Shown here: positions 56,189 to 63,426 of the stretch, one piece after another
Position numbering within the stretch: the stretch's first letter is position 1
How the letters are laid out: every line of letters starts with the position of its first letter
Origin: Parafrankia irregularis
GTDB lineage: Bacteria > Actinomycetota > Actinomycetes > Frankiales > Frankiaceae
Direction of reading: 5' to 3'
DNA: 64,000 nt
Assembly: GCF_001536285.1 (NCBI RefSeq)
Contig: NZ_FAOZ01000008.1
Coordinates: 151,118-215,117, forward strand
Notes under the pieces: generated by a model
The model's database searches: none
The model's input: the letters and a program-made list of their open reading frames with translations, nothing else
Told to the model about the DNA's origin: nothing
Program-made: the position numbers and the translations under genes

Positions 56189-57733
56189 GTGGCAGGCGAT
56201 GCGCGGGACAACGGTTCCGATGGTTGTGCGGACGGCCCCTCCATGGGTCGTGACGTTGCGGACGACAGGATTTCCGGTGATGCCGGCCATGCCGGTGCCG
56301 GCCCGGCGCTGGGTGGCGAGCGGGACCCGGAGAGAAACGTCGGCGCCGGTCCGACAGAGGCTGACCGGCAGGCAGCCGACCATCGCTATGACTTCGCCGA
56401 TGATCTCGATGCCATGTACGAGGAGTACGGAGACTCGACCGAATATCCAGAGCTGGCCGAGCGCCTCGAACGAATCCGAGCGCAGCACGCGGAGTACGGC
56501 GATGTGTTCCAGAAGGTGCTCGACGGCCTTTTGGCTGAGCTGCAGGCCGCGGCTGCGGAGCTCTATCCAGAACGCTCACGGGATATCTCAGGCGTCCAGG
56601 CGGTCGCGGCCAAGGAGGCGGCTGTTGTGGCGCGATACGAGCCCCAGAGTGACGACACGGGCATAATCATCATCCCGACTGGGTTAGGAGTGCTGCTCCA
56701 GCAGCTCATTCCGCCGCTGCTTGGGCTGATTGGTCGCCGCAGTGATAGCTTCGCCGGCCTCCTGCGTACTACCCGTCGAATCTCCCGAGGCGACGCTGTG
56801 TCGGAAGATGACGCCTTGGCGAGGGCCGCCCTGCTGCGCTTCAACCTGATCCACCGCAGGTTGTGGGGCCGTACCGCCACGCTTGGTTTCAGCTTGGACG
56901 ATCGTGACACGGAGAGGATGGCCACCTTCTCGACCCTCGCGTGGAACTTCGCGCTGGCCCACGAACTGGCTCATCACATACTCGGCCACGGCCGACACGG
57001 GGCGGAAACGGGCGCTGCCGGCTGCGGGGGCAGCCCGGAGATGGAGTACGAGGCAGACGCGGTCGCGACCAGGCTGGTGACGTACGGGGCTCGCCGCGAT
57101 CAGCTCGTGATGCCGGTGCTTGGCGCCTACTTCGTTTTTGCCGCGATCGACGTGCACGAGCGCGCGATCCTGGTACGCGACCCGCTCAGTCATCCTCCAG
57201 CGGCGCTGCGGCTGCGGCGTGTACGCAAGCAGTTCGCCGCGCCGTTCGGTCGCGGCTTCGAAAGACTGACCGGAAACCTGACACCGGCTGTGGAGAAGGC
57301 ACTGAATTTCGGCGCTCCCCTGGGCGGTGCGGCCTGGTATCGGGCCTACGAGCACCCGCAGGTGAGCATAGCGCCGCGGACGCCCACCTACCTTGAGCAG
57401 ATCAGCAAGCTCGACCTGATCCTCGCCGGCCCGCTTGACCGGGCCGAAGCTGTTCTCCGAGAGGAGGACACGCGGCGTGGGACCGACCTGGGTGCTGGCC
57501 TCGCGCTCCTCCGCGCCGGACGGACCGGTGACGGCCTTCGCGCCTGGCGGATCAGCGAGAAACAGATCACCGCGCTGATCGACCCGACCCGGGCTGCCTC
57601 GTACCCGCAGCTTGTCCGCGCCCTCACCGACGGTCTGCAAAAATGCGGATTCGCGAAAGGAGAAACGCTGTGTCCCGCAATCGTCTGCGCAAACCTGCTG
57701 ACCCCTCTTCTACCGACGGAAGGGCTGGTGTAG
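56189..57733 (+). CDS. HEXXH zinc metallopeptidase
   Basis: 514 residues from a GTG at 56189 with AGGGAGA 7 nt upstream; ATG 56084 in the same frame is an alternative. A hydrophobic segment (TGIIIIPTGLGVLLQQLIPPLLGLIG, quoted in part) near 150-175 may touch the membrane. The catalytic motif FALAHELAHHILGHGRHG and the downstream MEYEADAVATRLV supply HEXXH plus a Glu ligand, as in gluzincins. The C-terminus is helical. No known family was recognised beyond this. Its place after the CHAT gene suggests a second protease effector or a processing enzyme. Confidence 0.85.
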   Translation: MAGDARDNGSDGCADGPSMGRDVADDRISGDAGHAGAGPALGGERDPERNVGAGPTEADRQAADHRYDFADDLDAMYEEYGDSTEYPELAERLERIRAQHAEYGDVFQKVLDGLLAELQAAAAELYPERSRDISGVQAVAAKEAAVVARYEPQSDDTGIIIIPTGLGVLLQQLIPPLLGLIGRRSDSFAGLLRTTRRISRGDAVSEDDALARAALLRFNLIHRRLWGRTATLGFSLDDRDTERMATFSTLAWNFALAHELAHHILGHGRHGAETGAAGCGGSPEMEYEADAVATRLVTYGARRDQLVMPVLGAYFVFAAIDVHERAILVRDPLSHPPAALRLRRVRKQFAAPFGRGFERLTGNLTPAVEKALNFGAPLGGAAWYRAYEHPQVSIAPRTPTYLEQISKLDLILAGPLDRAEAVLREEDTRRGTDLGAGLALLRAGRTGDGLRAWRISEKQITALIDPTRAASYPQLVRALTDGLQKCGFAKGETLCPAIVCANLLTPLLPTEGLV

Positions 57734-58122
57734 CGGCTGAACGAACGACGGCCGACAAGCAGGTTTTCGACGAGGAGCACTCCCGCAGCGACAACGATCT
57801 GATCGAACAGCTCGGTGAGTGCCGCGATGGTCACGGCCTGGGCTCCGGCCCACTCGATCCGGACGAGCACTACCGCGACGGGCTACGCTGGTACACCCGC
57901 CGCCGAGAACAGCTGCTGGCGCTCGTTCGGACGGCTCCCGAGATCAGGGAGTTCACGGGCGACCGCCGCCCTGATTCCTTCGAACTCTGGGCGGCGGTTA
58001 TCGCCGTGCTGGCCACGCCTCAGGCGTCAGTCCTGCTCAGCCCATCGCGGGATGTGGCCACGATGCGTGCCGTTGTCGCGGTACTGCTGATGCGGGAAGG
58101 GGACTGGCAGGCTCAGGTCTGA
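57670..58122 (+). CDS. Small unknown protein coupled to the metallopeptidase
   Basis: 150 residues from a GTG at 57670 with GAAAGGAGAA immediately upstream. The gene begins 64 bp inside the end of the metallopeptidase gene in another frame, so translation is coupled. Mostly helical: LDPDEHYRDGLRWYTRRREQ, SFELWAAVIAVLATPQASVL. No motif recognised. It could be a partner or inhibitor of the peptidase. Its end overlaps the convergent TIR/NB-ARC/TPR gene by 10 bp. Confidence 0.7.
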   Translation: MSRNRLRKPADPSSTDGRAGVAAERTTADKQVFDEEHSRSDNDLIEQLGECRDGHGLGSGPLDPDEHYRDGLRWYTRRREQLLALVRTAPEIREFTGDRRPDSFELWAAVIAVLATPQASVLLSPSRDVATMRAVVAVLLMREGDWQAQV

Positions 58123-60707
58123 CGTCCAGATTCGGACGGATCAGTGAACTCCTCGTCGACAAGGCGCCGGCGGCGGGCGACGGTGTCCTCCGCCAGTGCC
58201 CGCGCCGCGGCTCGTTCGTCGAGGGCCAGCAACCGGTGTGCAAGGTTCGCGGCCGAGGTCAGGGTGTCGGGATGGTCGCTGCCCAGCACCTCCCGCCGCC
58301 GTGCCAGCGTGTTCTCGTCCAGGGCGCGGGCGGCTTCGTGCTCACCGAGGGCCGCGAGCCGGTTCGCGAGGTTCGCGGCGGAGGTAAGCGTGTCAGGGTG
58401 GTCCTCGCCGAGAAGGTGACGACGGCGGGTAAAGGTGTCCTCGTCCAGGACACGGGCGGCCTCGTGCTCACCGAGGGCCGCGAGACGGACTGCGAGGTTC
58501 GCGGCCGAGGTCAGGGTGTCGGGATGGTCGCTGCCCAGCACCTCCCGCCGGCGCGCCAACGTGTTCTCGTCCATTCCTCTGGCCTTCATCCACTCCCCGA
58601 GTGTGAACAGCCAGACCGCCAGATTGGACGCGGAGGTCAGCGTGTCGGGATGATCGACGCCCAGCACCCGTCGGCGCCGCTGCAGAGTCTCGACGTCCAA
58701 CGTGCGCGCCGCCTCCACCTGGCCGTTCCGGTACACGGCGACGGCGCGCCGCGCGGCGGCGGCGAGAGTATCGGGATGATCGGCTCCAAGTACGGCTGTC
58801 CAGCGCTGATGGGTACGGGTTGCCAGACGCAGCCCCAGCCGGAACTGGCCGCAGGCCTGCAGATAGTGGCAGGTGGCGAGCAGCAGGCCGCGAAATCTCG
58901 CGGGCTCGGGGCACGGCTGGTCGTCGAGGGCATGGATGATCGCGACAACGTGCGGGGTGAGCTCGGCGTATGCCAACCAGTGTGCGGGGGTCCTTGGTTC
59001 GCCGGGGTCTGCGGTGGCGAGCAGGCGCATAGCCCGGACCAACACCGTTCGCCGGCTGTCAGCCGGGATGCTTGCGCGGACGAGAGCGCGTACGGGGCGC
59101 TGCACCGTCATCCGGACGTCGGAGACCGTGGCCAGGCCGAGGCCGATAATCACGTCGACCAGTTCGCCCGTTGTGGCCGCATCGCCGACCAGCAGGCTGC
59201 CGGGACGTCCCAGCACGGCCTTGCCTTCGTCCGGCCCGCTGGTCCGATGGGCAGCCAAGGGAATCGGTTCGGGTGCGAGATAGGCCAGACGCCGGAGCAG
59301 GTCAAGTGCCGCGGGATCGCGCCGGGCAAGTTCCTCCAGCGAGGCGACAGTGGTGAGCGACAGGCCGTCGGGCGCGTTGGCCAGTGTTTCGCAGTAGGTT
59401 CCAGGATCTGTCCGGGAGCCGGCGAGAAAGGCACCGGCCTGCGCTGCGGCGCTGGGCAGGTCCGCGACGGCGGTCGCGAGCCGGTCAGCCTCCACCTCGG
59501 TGATTCGTCCGGCGCGGCGACGCAGCAGCAGGACTGTCTGCGCGCGGGGAAGCGTCCCGACGGGGACCGTCGGGAACCGATCCGACAGTGCAGGATCACG
59601 GCTGGTGACAATGACGTGCCCGCCACTGGGCAGCTCGTCCAGAATGGCCTTGTCCACGACGTTGTCGTAGATCAGGAGGAAGTCGCCACTGCGGCTCAGC
59701 TCCTGGAACACGCGCCGACGCAGATCCGACGGACCGCCGGACACGGCCAGGCCGAGCGCCTCGGCGAGTCCCGCCATCCCCGTCGCGGCCCCCGTCGACT
59801 CCTCGGCGTTGATCCACCACAGTGCCGTCCGATAGGATGTTACGTTCCGCCAGCCATACTCCAGCGCCAGCTGGCTCTTGCCCATACCGGGCTCGCCATG
59901 CAGCGCGCAGATCGCGGTGAGACCAGGCCCCGCGTCCCCGTGGAGCAGGTCCGACATGACCTGCAGTTCGTCGCCCCGGCCGGTGAAGAAGTGGTCGCGC
60001 GCCGGAAGGTTGTGGACGGCGGACACCCCACCGGGAAACGCCACCCCCCTCGCACCGGCCGCGCCGTCCGGGCCGTGGTCAGGGGGTGAGGCCAGCATCG
60101 TCCGACCGGTAAGAGTGGCTGGCGGGTGGCCGGGCCGGCGATCTGCCCGGATGTCCGGTGACGCGGCCGGTGCGAGGGCGCGTAGCAGGCGCCGCCGAGC
60201 TTCGGGCTCGTCCTGTCCGACCAGATCGATGTTGCTCAGCGGCCGTAGCAGCCGTGGCACGGCCGCGCACGGCGAGACCACAACCGGCACCAGGAAACCC
60301 TCGGACTCCTCTGCGTGCACGGCGAATGCCGCGTACCGCTGAGCGCTGGTCCAGGAGCGTTCAAGGTACATCGGGCTGATCACGGCGATCATCCGATGGG
60401 CCCGTTCCAGAGCACGTTCGAGCGCCGCGACCAAATGCGTGCCCGCGGTCCAGTCCCAGACATCCAGCTCTACGGAGTATCCGGCGCGTTCGAGCGTTTC
60501 GCCGATCCACTCCGCCCAAGGCGCGTCCTGACCGGCGTGCGAGACGAAGAAGTCGATCTGCCCGCGCGGGCCGAGGGCTCCGACCACGCCGTCCAACACG
60601 TTTCCGCGGGTGCCTGGACCCGAATCGCCCGGCCACAGATCCCTTGGCTTCGAATCCCCCGTCCCTGAGTCTCTCGCGCTGCCCACAGCTGTAAGCCTGG
60701 CAGACAA
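58113..60707 (-). CDS. TIR-NB-ARC-TPR (STAND-type) protein
   Basis: 864 residues if begun at the TTG at 60707; GTG starts further in are possible and no ribosome binding site settles it. TIR domain about 50-180 (IDFFVSHAGQDAPWAEWIG, MIAVISPMYLERSWTSAQRY). NB-ARC ATPase about 230-480 with Walker A LHGEPGMGKSQLALEYGW, Walker B DFLLIYDNVV and HVIVTSRDPAL. The C-terminal 42-residue TPR units (LGSDHPDTLTSAANLAXRL pattern) run from about 660 to the end. Where other TIRs have Glu, this one has Gln (SAQRY), so NAD cleavage may be lost. The architecture resembles the FxSxx-COOH-system TPR proteins, but no fxs partner genes are here. Confidence 0.87.
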   Translation of the reverse strand: MSARLTAVGSARDSGTGDSKPRDLWPGDSGPGTRGNVLDGVVGALGPRGQIDFFVSHAGQDAPWAEWIGETLERAGYSVELDVWDWTAGTHLVAALERALERAHRMIAVISPMYLERSWTSAQRYAAFAVHAEESEGFLVPVVVSPCAAVPRLLRPLSNIDLVGQDEPEARRRLLRALAPAASPDIRADRRPGHPPATLTGRTMLASPPDHGPDGAAGARGVAFPGGVSAVHNLPARDHFFTGRGDELQVMSDLLHGDAGPGLTAICALHGEPGMGKSQLALEYGWRNVTSYRTALWWINAEESTGAATGMAGLAEALGLAVSGGPSDLRRRVFQELSRSGDFLLIYDNVVDKAILDELPSGGHVIVTSRDPALSDRFPTVPVGTLPRAQTVLLLRRRAGRITEVEADRLATAVADLPSAAAQAGAFLAGSRTDPGTYCETLANAPDGLSLTTVASLEELARRDPAALDLLRRLAYLAPEPIPLAAHRTSGPDEGKAVLGRPGSLLVGDAATTGELVDVIIGLGLATVSDVRMTVQRPVRALVRASIPADSRRTVLVRAMRLLATADPGEPRTPAHWLAYAELTPHVVAIIHALDDQPCPEPARFRGLLLATCHYLQACGQFRLGLRLATRTHQRWTAVLGADHPDTLAAAARRAVAVYRNGQVEAARTLDVETLQRRRRVLGVDHPDTLTSASNLAVWLFTLGEWMKARGMDENTLARRREVLGSDHPDTLTSAANLAVRLAALGEHEAARVLDEDTFTRRRHLLGEDHPDTLTSAANLANRLAALGEHEAARALDENTLARRREVLGSDHPDTLTSAANLAHRLLALDERAAARALAEDTVARRRRLVDEEFTDPSESGRQT
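58249..58760. repeat. 126-bp tandem TPR repeats
   Basis: About four units of 126 bp. Blocks at 58249 and 58501, two units apart, are nearly identical over more than 60 bp. Recent repeat expansion or conversion changes the ligand-binding TPR surface. Confidence 0.8.
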
Positions 60708-60796
60708 CGAGCACCGGCCTGCGCGAAACGCCAGGTCTCCGGCGTGCGAGAACCTCCGCGACGGCGAGCGGACACAAGGGCCTTGCAGGAAACAAT

Positions 60797-60824
60797 GCGG
60801 GGTGCCCCGTACAGGGCACCCCGC
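60797..60824 (-). terminator. Terminator hairpin after the miniprotein gene
   Basis: A perfect 11-bp stem (gcggggtgccc at 60797-60807, complement at 60814-60824) with a 6-nt loop, 11 bp beyond the miniprotein stop on the minus strand. No strong U-tract. Confidence 0.6.
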
Positions 60825-60834
60825 TCCGAACTGG

Positions 60835-60957
60835 TCAGACCCAGAAGCTTCGACCCGTGGTCAGGACCACAACGATGATCCACACCACGACTCGAACGAG
60901 ACGCTCCTGTTCTTCGGTCAGGCCGGTTCCGCACCAGACACAGCGGTGAGACTTCAC
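60835..60957 (-). CDS. 40-residue CxxC single-pass membrane miniprotein
   Basis: GTG at 60957 preceded by AGGAGGAACT, a near-perfect ribosome binding site. The product starts VKSHRCVWCGTGLTEEQERL, a one-knuckle Cys-x-x-Cys motif, followed by a hydrophobic helix VVVWIIVVVLTTG and ends FWV. The stop is TGA 60835-60837 and a hairpin terminator follows. It lies upstream of, and in the same direction as, the TIR/NB-ARC/TPR gene, 127 bp away, but has its own terminator. The function is unknown; membrane or redox signalling is possible. Confidence 0.6.
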   Translation of the reverse strand: MKSHRCVWCGTGLTEEQERLVRVVVWIIVVVLTTGRSFWV

Positions 60958-61420
60958 AGTTCCTCCTAGGGTGTTGTCTGCCGAACCACCTGCACGGCAG
61001 GTGCCCCCGAACACCGCCCCCGGTTCCGCTCAGGCGATCCGGCTTTTCCCTGGAGGTCGCTCTTCTGATGTACCGGTTCCAACGGACAACGCAGCCCTGA
61101 TGTTCCTCACTCATCGCGTTTGACTCACGTCAGAAAACCGCGGCGGGCCTGATGTTCCCGCGGTTCCGCGATGTCGGCGCCCAGCTGGTACTCGCGTCCG
61201 GCCGCGCTCAGGGCCGATCCCGGAGTCACACCGTCGCGTCACCACCGCCGGGACACCGGCTATCCGGCGGGCCGGGTTTCGTCCGAGGCGGTGCCGCCAT
61301 CAATCGAGCCGGATCTGGTGCGCAAACGCCCGGTGGCCGTGCCGGCACGGCCACCGGCCACCGCGACATCGGACGGGCTACTCCCAGCGGGGCGGCACCC
61401 GACCAGTCACGATCTCTCCA
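60958..61420. other. Gene-free stretch
   Basis: Holds the miniprotein promoter side, a 7-bp hairpin (60987-60993/60997-61003) and a GC-rich inverted repeat near 61134-61168. No other gene supported. Confidence 0.5.
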
Positions 61421-61792
61421 TCAGCATGGGCTGGAGGTCAGCCGGATACTCCAGACCGGGTCCCAGTTCGCAGTGGTGGGGGCCGAGTCCGCGGGAATAC
61501 AGGTGATCTGGGCGCCGGCACTGTTGTAGAGCCTCATCGCCGCCCCCGCGGACTGAAAGTTGACCACCGGCCCCACACCGAACCAGTTACTCAGGTAGTA
61601 CGTCCGATAGTAGTAGAACTTGAAGACGTACCACCCACCCCCATAGGGAACGTAAGCACATCCATAGTTGTACGGACAGCCAGCGGGAGCGCTGTTCAGG
61701 CTGGTCACGAACAGAACCTGGTTCGCGACCGGCGAGGTCGAGGGAGCCGGCGCCGCCTGCACCGGGGCAGGCACCCCGACGACGGCCAGCAA
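61421..61792 (-). CDS. Small secreted protein, peptidase-inhibitor I36-like
   Basis: 123 residues from a TTG at 61792. The N-terminus (LLAVVGVPAPVQAAPAP) looks like the second half of a signal peptide ending at QAA; the positively charged part seems to lie in another frame (GRIAGRRR), so a frameshift or wrong start is possible. The mature part has four Cys (CPYNYGCAYV...ITCIPADS...SSPC) and many aromatic residues (GGGWYVFKFYYYRTYYLSNW), resembling the small beta-crystallin-like I36 inhibitor group. It probably acts outside the cell. Confidence 0.5.
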   Translation of the reverse strand: MLAVVGVPAPVQAAPAPSTSPVANQVLFVTSLNSAPAGCPYNYGCAYVPYGGGWYVFKFYYYRTYYLSNWFGVGPVVNFQSAGAAMRLYNSAGAQITCIPADSAPTTANWDPVWSIRLTSSPC

Positions 61793-61994
61793 TTCTTCCC
61801 CCGGTCATCGCGACATCTGCGCTGCAGCCTAGATCAGTGGGAACTCCACGAGAAGGGCGCACCGCGCACAGTTTCGATGCACCAGGAGTTGACCGCGGCC
61901 GCCACCACCCGCATCCGCACCGCGGTGGATGGGCTGCTGTTGACGGTGGCGCGGGCACGGACGGCGTCGGGCCAGTGGTCTCCGGAATACGGTG

Positions 61995-62567
61995 ATGGAT
62001 GTGGAGCTGGAGATGTTGGTCGTGGCCGATGTCCGGGCGTGGCGAGCCTGGCTGGATGTGAACGAGGAGGTCTCCTCCGGGGTTTGGCTGGTGCTGGCGA
62101 AGAAGGGCACCACATCTCCGACGTCGTTGGGCTACGACCACGCGCTGCTGGAGGCGCTGTGCAGTGGCTGGATCGACGGGCAGCGCAGAAGCCGGGACGC
62201 CACCACCTTCCAGCAGCGGTTCACGCCCCGCCGCCGGGCCTCGCTGTGGTCCGAGCGGAACATCGGCCTCGTCGCCCGCCTGGTCGAGGAGGGTCGGATA
62301 CGTCCCCGCGGCCAGGCCGAGATCGAGCGCGCCAAGGCCGACGGACGCTGGGAACGGGCCTACGCGGGGCCGGCGAACGCGCAGGTCCCAGACGATCTGG
62401 CGACCGCACTGGCCGCCTCGGCGACCGCCTCGACGGCGTTCGCGGGCCTGAACGGCCGCGACCGTTACTCGGTCCTGCATCGTGTACTGACGGCGCCGAG
62501 CCCGTCGAGCCGGCAGCAGCGGATCACGAAGCTCGTCGGGATGCTCGAACGCGGCGAGACGCCCTGA
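61995..62567 (+). CDS. YdeI/OmpD-associated family protein
   Basis: 190 residues from the ATG at 61995. Conserved sequences: DVRAWRAWLDVNEEVSSGVW, LVLAKKGTTSPTSLGYDHAL, LEALCSGWIDGQRR, TTFQQRFTPRRRASLWSERN and PDDLATALAAS. This is the YdeI/OmpD-associated family, often annotated as bacteriocin-protection proteins; the molecular role is not established. No clear operon partner. Confidence 0.85.
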   Translation: MDVELEMLVVADVRAWRAWLDVNEEVSSGVWLVLAKKGTTSPTSLGYDHALLEALCSGWIDGQRRSRDATTFQQRFTPRRRASLWSERNIGLVARLVEEGRIRPRGQAEIERAKADGRWERAYAGPANAQVPDDLATALAASATASTAFAGLNGRDRYSVLHRVLTAPSPSSRQQRITKLVGMLERGETP

Positions 62568-62612
62568 CCTCGGGCCCCTTGGCCCGTCCGCTCTCCTGAG
62601 GAGCTGCCCGGA

Positions 62613-63347
62613 TCAGGTGAGCCGCAGCCCGCCGTCACAGGGCAGGACCACGCCGGTGATGAATTCGTTCTCCAGTACCGCGACGATCGCCGCCGCGACC
62701 TCGTCGGGCCGGCCGTTGCGCCGGACCGGCGCCCGACCGGCGAACTCGTCCAGCGCGGCGCGTCGAGCGTCCGCTGGCAGTTCGTCCCACCAGCCGGTCT
62801 CGATGACGCCCGGGGACACCGCGTTCACCCGCCGGGGAGCGAGCTCGACGGCGAGTGGCGGCACTGCGGCTTCCAGGGCGCCGTTGACCGCGGCCAGCCC
62901 CGCGGTCCCCGGCAGCGCGGCCTGAGCCGACCCCGCGGTCACCAGCGTGATCGAACCGTCCGCGGCAAGGGTCGGCATCGCCAGGGCCACCGCCCGCAGG
63001 TGAGCGACGGACTTGCCGAGAAACGCTCCGGCCAGGTCGGTGTCGGCGAGATCGGCCGCGGGTCCGGCCCCGCCTCGCCGGGTGACGGTGACGACCAGAT
63101 CGTTGATCGGTCCCGCCTCGCTGAAGAAGCGCCGCAGAGCGTCGACATCCTCCGCGTCGACCTCTATTCCCCGGGCCGTTCCGCCCAGCTCCTTGACGGC
63201 CGCCTCGAGCCGGCCGAGGTTGCGGCCGCCGATGGTGACGGCCGCGCCCCGGTCGGCCAGGAGCCGGGCCGTGGCGAACCCGATCCCGGCGCTGCCGCCG
63301 AGGACGGCGATGTGACGACCCTGCGTCCTGCTGCTGCTCGCGGACAT
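62613..63347 (-). CDS. SDR-family protein lacking the catalytic Tyr and Lys
   Basis: 244 residues; GGAGG 8 nt before the ATG. Rossmann fold with VLGGSAGIGFATARLLADRG (NADP-binding GxxxGxG), then ITLVTAGSAQAALP and SPGVIETGWWDELP. At the active site the usual YxxxK reads LAAVN (AGLAAVNGALEA), so both Tyr and Lys are missing while the Ser region remains. Either a binding/regulatory SDR or an altered mechanism. It is divergent from the TetR gene and most likely controlled by it. Confidence 0.85.
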   Translation of the reverse strand: MSASSSRTQGRHIAVLGGSAGIGFATARLLADRGAAVTIGGRNLGRLEAAVKELGGTARGIEVDAEDVDALRRFFSEAGPINDLVVTVTRRGGAGPAADLADTDLAGAFLGKSVAHLRAVALAMPTLAADGSITLVTAGSAQAALPGTAGLAAVNGALEAAVPPLAVELAPRRVNAVSPGVIETGWWDELPADARRAALDEFAGRAPVRRNGRPDEVAAAIVAVLENEFITGVVLPCDGGLRLT

Positions 63348-63363
63348 CGCGAACCTCCATTTC

Positions 63364-63414
63364 CGAACGACCCGTTCGCAAACCCTACTACCAATACCGA
63401 ACGGGCCGTTCGGT
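63364..63414. promoter_or_regulatory. Two palindromic TetR operators
   Basis: cgaacg-acc-cgttcg at 63364-63378 and the longer accgaacg-ggc-cgttcggt at 63396-63414 share the half-site cgaacg and lie between the divergent SDR and TetR genes. The right site abuts a -10-like tatgct (63415-63420), so a bound repressor would block the tetR promoter. Confidence 0.75.
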
Positions 63415-63426
63415 TATGCTGCGGAG

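Noticed and set aside
58113-60707. Complete FxSxx-COOH maturation system
   Set aside because: Only the TIR/NB-ARC/TPR type protein is present; no radical SAM or short precursor ending in the motif was found nearby.
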